Below, piece after piece: positions 1-6,439 of a stretch of DNA of 6,980 nt; position 1 is the first letter of the stretch; each line of letters begins with the position of its first letter. The notes below the pieces were generated by a model. The model was given only the letters and a program-made list of their open reading frames with translations. It was not told the origin of the DNA and did not search any database. Position numbers and translations under genes: made by a program. Source of the DNA: Deltaproteobacteria bacterium (GTDB lineage: Bacteria; Desulfobacterota_B; Binatia; Binatales; Binataceae); contig JAKAVX010000133.1 in assembly GCA_021827465.1 (NCBI GenBank), positions 1 through 6,980 of the forward strand. The letters are read 5' to 3'.

Positions 1-172
1 CGCCGCGGATTCGTAGCGCTGCCGCGTAGCTGCCGCGATGGGCTCGTGCCGACCAATTGGTCCAGCGCTGCAGCGGAAACGCTCCGCCAAGCGCCAGCGA
101 GTAACTCGCGCGCCATGCGGCTTGCCGCCGGTGCAGGAAGCTCATGAAGTCCCGGGTTGCTCCGGCCTTCAT
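1..172 (-). CDS. Possible partial ORF running off the left edge, unknown
   Basis: Weakly supported. A - strand frame is open from a stop at 290-292 to the window edge. The first ATG is at 172, with GTG alternatives at 196 and 205. The 57 residues visible from the ATG (beginning MKAGATRDFMSFLHRRQ) are rich in Arg, Ala and Trp. About three quarters of codons end in G or C, close to the bias of the real genes here. No domain is recognised. A perfect AGGAGG lies at 221-226 on this strand but is 15 nt from the nearest in-frame GTG, too far for a normal ribosome binding site. A + strand frame covers positions 1-144 equally well, so the strand is not settled. It could be the start of a gene in the VWA operon or chance. 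Confidence 0.2.
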   Translation of the reverse strand, partial: MKAGATRDFMSFLHRRQAAWRASYSLALGGAFPLQRWTNWSARAHRGSYAAALRIRG

Positions 173-240
173 GCGCGCCCATGAGTAGCTACCCACCGGC
201 TTCACGGCTTCGAAGCGGACCCTCCTCGGGGCTTCTGAGG

Positions 241-285
241 CTGGCAATCGATACGGGCTTGAAGAAAGGCTGCGCGGATTGCCAG
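241..285. repeat. Perfect 9-bp inverted repeat with 27-nt spacer
   Basis: CTGGCAATC (241-249) is the exact reverse complement of GATTGCCAG (277-285). Beyond the 9 bp, two further G-C pairs form (239-240 with 287-288) if G286 is bulged. No T-tract follows on either strand, so it does not look like an intrinsic terminator. Role unknown; it could be an operator, an RNA hairpin or chance. Confidence 0.4.
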
Positions 286-357
286 GCCGCTAATATCTCC
301 GCTGTTCTCGACGGATTGTTCTGGGGACCGCGTCGGCGGGCGCCCGCGCGGGCTTTG

Positions 358-501
358 CTAAGAACGACGTCGGCAGCGGCGATGCGATGACGCCGGCGAG
401 TTCCGATCCGCGGCGCTAACGGTACTCTCGACCAGGTTTATCAACTCGAGGTCGCGGTAGCGCTCGATCAGGTAGCCTTTCACTTCCTGCGCGCTCGCCA
501 T
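358..501 (-). CDS. Possible 47-residue ORF, unknown
   Basis: Weakly supported. From ATG at 501 the frame encodes 47 residues. The first 26 (starting MASAQEVKGYLIERYRDLEL) look like an amphipathic helix of normal composition. The tail is a basic Arg/Ser run that looks like read-through into non-coding sequence. There is no ribosome binding site before the ATG; the same frame is open further upstream to 645. It lies about 210 nt downstream of the VWA stop on the same strand. It could be an orphan small protein or a fragment of a decayed gene; no family is recognised. Confidence 0.2.
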   Translation of the reverse strand: MASAQEVKGYLIERYRDLELINLVESTVSAADRNSPASSHRRCRRRS

Positions 502-710
502 CTGCGGCACATCGCGCGCTTCGCTCTGGCTATCAAAATCCGGTCGCACCCAACGAACCGCCTGTCCCGCTATGCAACACGAACGTGCACTTGTCCGGGC
601 ACTGAGCGCAAAAGTCCACCAGCCGAGCATAGTCACACCCGGCAATCTGCCCTGTTATCCAATGATTTGGCGCGACACATGGCCCGCTCCACCATCGAGG
701 GTGCAGCCTG

Positions 711-2333
711 TCAGCTCTGAATCTTCAGAAATATGTCGTGGGTGCTTTCGGAGTTGAGCTGGCTCACTGACGTCACGTGATCGCTAAGCCGCGCCAGCGT
801 TGATAGCTCGCTCGATCCCACATCGACCAGCACCGCGAAGATGGAGAAATCCAGATCGTCCTTGCGCTCTTTCAGATGCGCGAGCCATGCGGGGCTGACC
901 TGGCATTCCCCGTCCGTGATCATCACGATATCAGCGCGTCTGAGCTTCTTTTCCTCCAGCAGTTCCAGCGCCGCATCGATCGGCCGCTCGAAATCGGTGC
1001 CTCCGCCGGGAAAATACTCGGCCATCTCGAGCACCTTGGCGAGTTCCGGCTCATAACGGCGCTCGCGATTCAGATCGAGCACGCGCAGCGTATCGCCCGA
1101 CGAGAACATCACGGCGCGGAACAGCCGGCGATGACGCCGCGCAATATCCATCAGGGTGAGCGCGACCGCCTTCGACCAGAGTTCTTTCTCGCCCGCCATC
1201 GAGGAGCTAACGTCCACGCACACGATCATCGGGCCTTTGCCCTTCTGCTCGTCCTGGCGAAGCTGGTACTGAAGCACGGTGCCTTCGAGCAGGCGGCGGC
1301 GGAAGTCGCGGCTGAGCGCCCGATGATGCATCGCGACCAGTTCCGCCGGAATCAGCCTGCCGAGTTCCGAGCCGCGCTCGATGTCGTAAGCCTCGGCGAC
1401 TCCCCGTTCGAGCGTTTTTCGCTTGAGGGCGCGGGCGTCCTGCTTGAACCGTCCGACCATCCGGGCCAGCTCGCCGAGCTTGCGATTTCCCGCGAGCCGC
1501 CGCCCCAATTCGAGCCGCTCTCCGGCCGGAAGTCTTCCGCCCTGTCCGAACTCGCGGCTGAACGCATGGCTGTCTTCGGCGGCGCGATCGACCTGCTCGG
1601 CCAGTTCGCCCGCTTTCAACTGCATCCGCTTCAGCTCGCTCAGATCGCCGTGCTTGATCTGGTTTTCGACCTGGCGAATTTTCTGATTGAGCCTCGCTTC
1701 GGAGACCTTGGCGGCGCGCTCTGCTACCTCGGCCAGTTCGCGCATCCGCTCTTTCGTCGCCTGGTCCGGTTCCGCGCCCTCGCCGGAAGGTTCGCCTTCC
1801 TGCGCTGGCGATTGCTCCGGCTCGTTCATCTCTTCGAGCTTGGTCAGCGCGTCGGCGCGTTCCTTGAGGTCGTCCTCCTGATGCGCGAGGTCCCATAGGT
1901 CGAGCATCTCGTTGCGGTTGACCAGCCGTTCCGAGCGCACCAGTTCAAGCACCTGTCCGGCGAGCACGATCGCGGCGATCGCGGCCTTGTCTTCGTCCAG
2001 CAGGGTGCGGTTTTTCAGGCTTTCGAAGATTGGCGAGGGGAGCAGTTGTTCGAGGATGGTGCGGTTAAGGATAGTCGAGCGGCGGACTGCGTCAGGCTTG
2101 AGCCAAATAACGTTATATTTGAACAGCGCGAAGAACAGATCCTGCAGCAGACCCTCGAAATGAGGGATGAGTCCGCTGCCCGCCTCCGCCAGTTCGGCTA
2201 GCGAGGGCGCGCCGGTGCGAATATCGTCCCATGCGTGACGGTCGTAGCTGTCGCTCTCGATCCAGGAAATGTTCTCGGGAACCTGGGGAATATAGAGACG
2301 GCGCGGCCTTGCGTTCTTTTTCGTGCGTGCCAT
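711..2333 (-). CDS. ViaA/CoxE-like protein with C-terminal VWA domain
   Basis: A 540-residue protein with a C-terminal von Willebrand factor A domain, probably cytoplasmic (no signal peptide or membrane segment seen). By family knowledge, such proteins (ViaA, CoxE) act with MoxR-type AAA+ ATPases that remodel or insert metal into target complexes. The VWA domain starts near residue 367 (GPMIVCVDVSSSMAG). Its metal-binding site is complete: DxSxS at D374/S376/S378, a Thr at 446 in GGGTDFERPI and Asp474 in ITDGE. Before it come a helical N-terminal region (about 20-165), an acidic Pro/Gly/Glu linker (about 170-191) and a long charged, coiled-coil-like helix (about 192-250). ViaA of E. coli has the same layout but is shorter (about 480 residues). 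I chose the ATG at 2333. An upstream in-frame GTG at 2384 adds 17 residues but has no ribosome binding site. The ATG has GGGAG only one base upstream. Divergent from hrcA; no partner ATPase is in the window, so the exact partner is inferred only. Confidence 0.88.
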   Translation of the reverse strand: MARTKKNARPRRLYIPQVPENISWIESDSYDRHAWDDIRTGAPSLAELAEAGSGLIPHFEGLLQDLFFALFKYNVIWLKPDAVRRSTILNRTILEQLLPSPIFESLKNRTLLDEDKAAIAAIVLAGQVLELVRSERLVNRNEMLDLWDLAHQEDDLKERADALTKLEEMNEPEQSPAQEGEPSGEGAEPDQATKERMRELAEVAERAAKVSEARLNQKIRQVENQIKHGDLSELKRMQLKAGELAEQVDRAAEDSHAFSREFGQGGRLPAGERLELGRRLAGNRKLGELARMVGRFKQDARALKRKTLERGVAEAYDIERGSELGRLIPAELVAMHHRALSRDFRRRLLEGTVLQYQLRQDEQKGKGPMIVCVDVSSSMAGEKELWSKAVALTLMDIARRHRRLFRAVMFSSGDTLRVLDLNRERRYEPELAKVLEMAEYFPGGGTDFERPIDAALELLEEKKLRRADIVMITDGECQVSPAWLAHLKERKDDLDFSIFAVLVDVGSSELSTLARLSDHVTSVSQLNSESTHDIFLKIQS

Positions 2334-2337
2334 GCTC

Positions 2338-2357
2338 CCGATAATTGAGCTTATCGG
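2338..2357. promoter_or_regulatory. Perfect inverted repeat abutting the VWA start codon
   Basis: CCGATAA (2338-2344) and TTATCGG (2351-2357) are exact reverse complements separated by 6 nt. The repeat begins 4 nt upstream of the VWA ATG. In the - strand mRNA it would form a 7-bp stem with a GCUCAA loop that takes in part of the GGGAG ribosome-binding-like sequence. In DNA it has the size of a small repressor operator. Which of the two is right, if either, cannot be told from sequence. Confidence 0.4.
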
Positions 2358-2396
2358 ACGGCATACTCTGCGGCTATCCCGCACGATGCGTCAGGA

Positions 2397-2430
2397 CTTG
2401 AACCAAAAGCCGATGGCGCGACAAGATTAG
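2397..2430 (+). promoter_or_regulatory. Candidate hrcA promoter region (-35 only)
   Basis: CTTGAA at 2397-2402 matches the heat-shock sigma-32 -35 consensus, and TTGAAC (2398-2403) is close to the housekeeping -35. No good partner -10 follows: the best is CAAGAT at 2422-2427 (18-nt spacer, half the TATAAT positions), and there is no CCCCAT-like box at sigma-32 spacing. It sits about 100 nt upstream of hrcA, in the only intergenic gap before the operon, so a promoter is expected here even though the boxes are weak. Confidence 0.25.
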
Positions 2431-2442
2431 AGCGGGTCGCGC
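2416..2442. promoter_or_regulatory. Inverted repeat upstream of hrcA, candidate operator
   Basis: GCGCGAC (2416-2422) and GTCGCGC (2436-2442) are perfect reverse complements separated by 13 nt, with half-site centres 20 bp apart (about two helical turns). The repeat overlaps the weak -10 candidate and lies 57 nt before the hrcA start. This is where an autoregulatory operator would be expected. The sequence does not match CIRCE (TTAGCACTC-N9-GAGTGCTAA). It may equally be a stem in the hrcA leader RNA or a chance pairing in GC-rich DNA. Confidence 0.35.
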
Positions 2443-2459
2443 GGTGTTTCGCCGCATTT

Positions 2460-2506
2460 GCGCAGCCGGGGCGGAGATGCCCGGCGACGCTGATTCTCGA
2501 TGGTAA
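2460..2506 (+). promoter_or_regulatory. hrcA leader hairpin with nine-codon leader ORF
   Basis: GCCGGG (2465-2470) pairs with CCCGGC (2480-2485) around a 9-nt loop that holds GGAG and an ATG. Three more pairs (2460-2462 with 2488-2490) extend the stem across a 2x2 internal loop. The loop ATG (2477) opens a nine-codon frame ending at TAA 2504-2506, so it overlaps the hrcA ATG (2500) by 7 nt. The GGAG ends directly at that ATG, so it is not well spaced for it. The GGAG is about 20 nt before the hrcA start, too far to serve it directly. A role in hrcA translation is inference. Confidence 0.3.
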
Positions 2507-3546
2507 CGGAAGCGGAACAGGGAATTCTTGCCGGACGCCGGCATACCGTGCTCATTGCGATGGTGGCCGAGTTCATAGCCAGCGCCGAGCCTGTAGGCTC
2601 CCATCAGGTGGCCTCGCGCAGGAACCTGGGAATCAAGGCCGCGATGGTGCGGAATATGCTGGCGGAACTCGAGGAAGGGGGCTATCTCCAGCAGCCCCAT
2701 ACTTCGGCCGGGCGAATCCCGACCGACAGGGCCTTTCGCTATTACGTTGACCATCTTGCCGCCGCCGCCCGAATCGGCTTCGAGGATAGGACCCAAATCG
2801 AACTCCATTATTCGGAGCGGATGCGCAACTTCGAGACCGTGATGCGCGATACGCCGCGGCTGCTCGCGCTGCTGACCGGGCAGGCCGCGCTCGTGATGGC
2901 GCCGCGGCTCGAATCGGTCGAGCTGGACCGGGTGAACTTCGTGCGCCTTCGCCCGCGCGAACTGCTTGCGGTCTTCGTGCCGAGGACAGGCGTGGTGCGC
3001 AATCAACTGGTCAGGGCCGAGCGCGATTACGGTCAGGAGGAACTGGACCGGATGGCGCGCTATCTGAACGAGGCGCTTCGCGGCCGCACGCTGGACGACG
3101 CTCGGCGCTGGATCGAAGAGGAATTGCTGATGGATCGCGCCCGCTACGACCGCTTCGTCCGTGAGGCGCTGCTTCTTGGCGAGGGCGCACTGGGCGGAGA
3201 TACGTCGGCGGAACTGTACGTCGAGGGTAGCGCGCAGGCGCTCGTGCAGCCCGAGTTCTCCGATCCCGACAAGGTTCGCGAACTGTTGCGCGCGCTCGAC
3301 GACAAGACCGCGCTGCTCGATCTCCTCGAACGGGCGGTTCGTGACCAGGAGCTGACGGTCTCGATCGGCTCGGAGAACTACGACCCGCACCTTGCGGATT
3401 TCGCAATCGTCGCGGCGCCTTACGCCGGCGGCTCGAAACCGCTCGGCGGACTTGCGGTGGTCGGGCCGGTTCGGATGGATTACGAGCGGGTCATCCCGCT
3501 GGTCGAATACACGGCCAAGACCTTGTCGCGGATTTTCGAGCATTGA
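2500..3546 (+). CDS. hrcA: Heat-inducible transcription repressor HrcA
   Basis: A 348-residue DNA-binding repressor. HrcA normally binds the CIRCE operator upstream of groE and dnaK operons, needs GroEL to stay active, and is released when GroEL is occupied by unfolded protein. The N-terminal winged helix spans about residues 5-85 and contains the family signatures EPVGSHQVA (30-38) and QPHTSAGRIPTD (65-76), followed by FRYYVDHL. The central and C-terminal dimerisation/GAF-like region ends in the diagnostic VGPVRMDYERVIPLVEYTAK (321-340). Length is typical. ATG 2500 is the only reasonable start: an in-frame TGA lies at 2491-2493. No Shine-Dalgarno sequence is at normal distance. One oddity: residues 44-52 read GIKAAMVRN where the family usually has a Ser-x-Ala-Thr-(Ile/Val)-Arg-Asn pattern, in the presumed recognition helix. 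First gene of the chaperone operon, 207 nt before grpE. Confidence 0.97.
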   Translation: MVTEAEQGILAGRRHTVLIAMVAEFIASAEPVGSHQVASRRNLGIKAAMVRNMLAELEEGGYLQQPHTSAGRIPTDRAFRYYVDHLAAAARIGFEDRTQIELHYSERMRNFETVMRDTPRLLALLTGQAALVMAPRLESVELDRVNFVRLRPRELLAVFVPRTGVVRNQLVRAERDYGQEELDRMARYLNEALRGRTLDDARRWIEEELLMDRARYDRFVREALLLGEGALGGDTSAELYVEGSAQALVQPEFSDPDKVRELLRALDDKTALLDLLERAVRDQELTVSIGSENYDPHLADFAIVAAPYAGGSKPLGGLAVVGPVRMDYERVIPLVEYTAKTLSRIFEH

Positions 3547-3677
3547 CCGCGCTCGCGCGGGACTTTCCGGAACATCCAGGACCTTCTGGCGTCGGCCTCA
3601 GAGATTGAGATCACTTCGAGGCAGGCGCGGCCCGAAACTGCCATTGGGGCCGCAGGGGCGGCTCCAGAACCCTCGTA
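3547..3677 (+). other. hrcA-grpE spacer with two GC-rich hairpins
   Basis: Directly after the hrcA stop, CCGCG (3547-3551) pairs with CGCGG (3556-3560) around a 4-nt loop. Further on, GCGGCCC (3627-3633) pairs perfectly with GGGCCGC (3647-3653) around a 13-nt loop. Neither is followed by a T-tract, so neither is a standard intrinsic terminator. They may mark RNA processing or partial attenuation between hrcA and grpE. No CIRCE sequence and no convincing promoter boxes are visible here. Confidence 0.3.
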
Positions 3678-3794
3678 ATGGAAGAAGAATTTCCGCGCGT
3701 CGAGGTAGCGGCGGACGAAATCGTGATTAATTTCACACTGAGTGCGGTCCAAAATGAGCAGGAGAGACAGGAACGAATCCAAAAAGGAGCGTGA
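3678..3794 (+). CDS. Possible 38-codon ORF overlapping the grpE start
   Basis: ATG 3678 opens a frame of 38 codons (beginning MEEEFPRVEVAADEIVINF) that ends at TGA 3792-3794. It overlaps the first part of grpE in a different frame. The stop lies 10 nt before an internal in-frame grpE ATG (3805), an arrangement that would allow translational coupling. The peptide is acidic at the front and Gln/Glu/Arg-rich at the end, with no recognised family. Against it: no ribosome binding site before its ATG, and weaker third-position G/C bias than its neighbours. It could be a leader peptide, an alternative GrpE N-terminus in a shifted frame, or chance. Confidence 0.22.
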   Translation: MEEEFPRVEVAADEIVINFTLSAVQNEQERQERIQKGA

Positions 3795-4428
3795 GCGAGC
3801 GGAGATGGAGGTGAAGGAACCGGCGGGGATGGAGGAGCTCGAAGAGACCGCGGCTCGCGAGTCGGCAGCCGACGCTCCGGCAGCCGAAGTGATTGACGAG
3901 GTCGAGACTCTCAAGACGGAGGTCCAGGCCCTGAAAGCGTCGATTGCTGCGAAGGAAAAGGAAATAGCGGAGCTGAAGGACAAGTACCTTCGGACGCTTG
4001 CCGATTCGGAGAACGCCCGCAAACGTATCCGACAGCAGAGCGAAGAGTCGGTCCGCCTTCAGCGCGAGAACCTCCTGCGCGATCTGCTTCCGATAGTCGA
4101 TAACCTCGAGCGCGCGGTCGGCGCGGCTCGAGGCGGCGGCAACGGGAAGGCGATCGTCGAGGGCGTGGAGATGGTTCTCGCCTCGATGATGGATTTCCTG
4201 AAGACGCAGGGCGTGATCCCCGAGGAATCGGTCGGTCGGCCCTTCGATCCCTCCCGGCACGAGGCTATCGACCATATCCTCAGCGATACCCATCCGCCCA
4301 ACACGGTCGTCCAGGAGTCGCATCGCGGCTACAGGGTCGGCGAGCGGGTTCTGCGTCCGGCGAGGGTGGTGGTCGCCAAGGGAGCGCATAACGGGGAGCG
4401 AGGCGATGACGACAAGTCCCAGCGTTGA
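3754..4428 (+). CDS. grpE: Nucleotide exchange factor GrpE
   Basis: A 224-residue cytoplasmic protein that acts as a dimer to open the DnaK nucleotide-binding domain and release ADP, allowing client release. The N-terminus (1-45) is charged and presumably disordered. Residues about 46-110 form the long dimeric coiled coil, including KYLRTLADSENARKRIRQQ (77-95). LLPIVDNLERAV (111-122) starts the helical bundle. The C-terminal beta domain carries FDPSRHEA (164-171) and GYRVGERVLRPARVVVAK (192-209), the family signature that contacts DnaK. The start is uncertain: ATG 3754 is preferred, GTG 3742 would add 4 residues, and ATG 3805 (Met18) would give 207 residues with GGAG nearby and AAGGAG at 3784-3789. 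None has a well-placed strong ribosome binding site. Ends 46 nt before dnaK. Confidence 0.96.
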   Translation: MSRRDRNESKKERERAEMEVKEPAGMEELEETAARESAADAPAAEVIDEVETLKTEVQALKASIAAKEKEIAELKDKYLRTLADSENARKRIRQQSEESVRLQRENLLRDLLPIVDNLERAVGAARGGGNGKAIVEGVEMVLASMMDFLKTQGVIPEESVGRPFDPSRHEAIDHILSDTHPPNTVVQESHRGYRVGERVLRPARVVVAKGAHNGERGDDDKSQR

Positions 4429-4474
4429 AAAAAGCTCATTAGTGATTACCCATAAGACAGGGGTCTGACGGAAC

Positions 4475-6421
4475 ATGGCGAAAGTAATAGGAATAGATCT
4501 TGGCACGACCAATAGCTGCGTCGCGGTCATGGAAGGCGGCGATCCGGTCGTCATTGCCAATGCTGAAGGCAGCCGAACCACCCCGTCGGTGGTTGCGTTT
4601 ACCGATTCGGGCGAGCGTCTGGTGGGCCAGATTGCGCGCCGCCAGTCGATTACCAATCCCCAGAACACGGTTTTCGCGGTCAAGCGCCTGATGGGCCGGC
4701 GCTACGAGGATGGCGAGGTCCAGAAAGCCATAAAGGTCCTGCCCTATCACGTGGTGAAGGCCGAGGACGGCGCCGCATGGGTTGAAATTCGGGACAAGAA
4801 GTACAGCCCGCCCGAAATTTCCGCGTTCATCCTGCAGAAAATGAGGCAGACCGCTGAGGATTACCTCGGCGAGAAGGTTACCGAGGCGGTGATCACCGTT
4901 CCCGCCTACTTCAACGACAGCCAGCGCCAGGCTACCAAGGACGCGGGCCGGATCGCCGGTCTCAATGTCCTGCGCATCATCAACGAGCCGACCGCCGCGT
5001 CGCTCGCCTACGGTCTCGAAAAGAAAAAGGACGAGAAGATCGCGGTCTTCGACCTGGGCGGCGGCACCTTCGATATCTCGATTCTCGAACTCGGCGAGGG
5101 CGTCTTCGAGGTCAAGGCGACCAACGGCGACACTTTCCTCGGCGGCGAGGACTTCGACCAGCGCGTTATCGACTACCTGGCCGACGAATTCCGCAAGGAC
5201 CAGGGTATCGACCTGCGCAAGGACAGGATGGCGCTCCAGCGGCTCAAGGAAGCGGCCGAGAAAGCCAAGTGCGAGCTTTCCACCGTGATGGAGACCGACA
5301 TCAACCTGCCGTTCGTCACCGCCGACGCTTCCGGGCCGAAGCATCTGAACATGAAGCTCACGCGCGCCAAGCTCGAAGCTCTGTGCGCGGACCTGCTCGA
5401 CCGGCTCGAGGAGCCGTGCCGAGTCGCGCTCAGGGACGCCGGCCTGCGCGCGGCGGACATCAATGAGATCGTCCTGGTCGGCGGGATGACCCGGATGCCC
5501 GCGGTGCAGGAACGGGTCAAGCGCCTGTTCGGCAAGGAAGGTCACAAGGGCGTCAATCCTGACGAAGTCGTTGCGGTCGGCGCTGCTATTCAGGGCGCGG
5601 TGCTCAAAGGCGAGGTCAAGGACGTTCTGCTCCTCGACGTGACTCCGCTGTCGCTCGGAATCGAGACGCTCGGCGGCGTGTTCACCAAGCTTATCGAGAA
5701 GAACACCACTATCCCGACCCGCAAGGGCCAGGTCTTCTCGACCGCCCAGGACAATCAGACCGCGGTCACCATCCGGGTCTTCCAGGGCGAGCGCGAGATG
5801 GCGGCCGACAACAAGTTGCTCGGCCAGTTCGACCTGATCGGCATCCCGCCCGCCCCGCGCGGATTGCCGCAAATCGAAGTTACGTTCGATATCGACGCCA
5901 ACGGTATCGTGAACGTCTCGGCCAAGGACCACGCGACCAACAAGGAGCAGTCGATCCGAATCACCGCATCCTCGGGTCTCAACGAAGAGGAGATCAAGCG
6001 GATGGTGCGCGAGGCGGAGCAGCACGCGGCGGACGACAAGACCCGCCGCCAGCTTGCCGAAGCGCATAACCGGCTCGACAACCTGGTCTACACGACCGAG
6101 AAGACGCTCAAGGAGTATGGCGCACAGCTCGACGAGGCTTCGCGCAAGAACGTCGAAGAGGCGCTTCAGACCGCGAAGGGCAAGCTGGAGTCCAAGGACC
6201 TCGACGAGATTAAAAGCGCCACCGAGGCTCTCGAAACCGCCTCCCACAAGCTCGCCGAGGCGATGTACAGCAAGACTCGCCAAACGGGTGCGGGCGCCGG
6301 CGCAGGTGCTGAACAGCCCCATGACGGCGGTGGCGCCGAGGGTGCAGCGGGCGAAGGCGGCGCGAAGGAAGCGGGCGGCAAAGAAGACGTCGTCGACGCC
6401 GACTTCAAGGAAGTAAAATAG
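4475..6421 (+). CDS. dnaK: Molecular chaperone DnaK (Hsp70)
   Basis: A 648-residue ATP-dependent chaperone that binds exposed hydrophobic segments of client proteins in the cytoplasm. The nucleotide-binding domain (1 to about 380) shows [13 protein letters not shown] (6-18), catalytic Lys70 in [17 protein letters not shown] (170-180), [11 protein letters not shown] (192-202) with Thr198, and [10 protein letters not shown] (333-342). The conserved linker [13 protein letters not shown] (383-395) leads to the substrate-binding beta domain (about 395-505) and helical lid (about 505-600). The tail is a low-complexity Gly/Ala run (605-634) ending in the normal [10 protein letters not shown]. Length and all key residues are typical. 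A segment around 83-125, before the [10 protein letters not shown] helix, fits the Gram-negative type. ATG 4475 has only AGGGG about 11 nt upstream, in the loop of a tiny 4-bp stem (AGAC/GTCT, 4455-4466). Confidence 0.99.
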   Translation: MAKVIGIDLGTTNSCVAVMEGGDPVVIANAEGSRTTPSVVAFTDSGERLVGQIARRQSITNPQNTVFAVKRLMGRRYEDGEVQKAIKVLPYHVVKAEDGAAWVEIRDKKYSPPEISAFILQKMRQTAEDYLGEKVTEAVITVPAYFNDSQRQATKDAGRIAGLNVLRIINEPTAASLAYGLEKKKDEKIAVFDLGGGTFDISILELGEGVFEVKATNGDTFLGGEDFDQRVIDYLADEFRKDQGIDLRKDRMALQRLKEAAEKAKCELSTVMETDINLPFVTADASGPKHLNMKLTRAKLEALCADLLDRLEEPCRVALRDAGLRAADINEIVLVGGMTRMPAVQERVKRLFGKEGHKGVNPDEVVAVGAAIQGAVLKGEVKDVLLLDVTPLSLGIETLGGVFTKLIEKNTTIPTRKGQVFSTAQDNQTAVTIRVFQGEREMAADNKLLGQFDLIGIPPAPRGLPQIEVTFDIDANGIVNVSAKDHATNKEQSIRITASSGLNEEEIKRMVREAEQHAADDKTRRQLAEAHNRLDNLVYTTEKTLKEYGAQLDEASRKNVEEALQTAKGKLESKDLDEIKSATEALETASHKLAEAMYSKTRQTGAGAGAGAEQPHDGGGAEGAAGEGGAKEAGGKEDVVDADFKEVK

Positions 6422-6439
6422 GAATAATCTGGCGCTCAG

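Larger units (their letters stand above)
1..710. other. Gene-poor stretch, no recognisable gene
   Basis: This 710-base stretch lies downstream of the VWA gene (which reads leftward) and has no open frame I can assign to a family on either strand. What can be seen: a - strand frame running off the left edge (1-172, open back to a stop at 290-292); a short - strand frame at 358-501; a - strand frame at 533-724 with no good start but a cysteine cluster; and a perfect 9-bp inverted repeat (241-249 with 277-285). I found no tRNA-like T-loop, no T-tract terminator and no insertion-sequence ends. The stretch may be decayed coding sequence or intergenic DNA next to a gene beyond the left edge. Confidence 0.5.

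Noticed and set aside
18..38. Short direct repeat GCTGCCGCG (18-26 and 30-38)
   Set aside because: Only two 9-bp copies in GC-rich DNA, with no further units; not a CRISPR or tandem array.
336..347. GC palindrome GCGGGCGCCCGC as a terminator
   Set aside because: A perfect palindrome without a loop and without a T-tract; expected by chance in GC-rich DNA.
876..1898. 340-codon + strand frame opposite the VWA gene
   Set aside because: It mirrors the VWA codon pattern; the - strand product has a complete VWA metal-binding site, and the + strand product matches no family I recognise.
2374..3543. 389-codon - strand frame opposite hrcA
   Set aside because: Shadow of hrcA, whose own product carries the full set of HrcA signatures. 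It also runs through the divergent regulatory region.
3731..3747. GAGTGC before grpE as half of a CIRCE operator
   Set aside because: Only the GAGTGC core is present, with no TTAGCACTC partner 9 nt away.
3480..4022. 180-codon - strand frame spanning the hrcA-grpE gap
   Set aside because: It begins inside grpE and ends inside hrcA, both confidently coded on the other strand; the Ser/Ala-rich start is the mirror of the grpE coiled coil.
4424..4456. Possible promoter between grpE and dnaK (TTGAAA at 4425-4430, CCCATAA at 4449-4455)
   Set aside because: The boxes are 18 nt or more apart in a combination that fits neither the sigma-70 nor the sigma-32 layout, and TTGAAA is formed by the grpE stop codon region.
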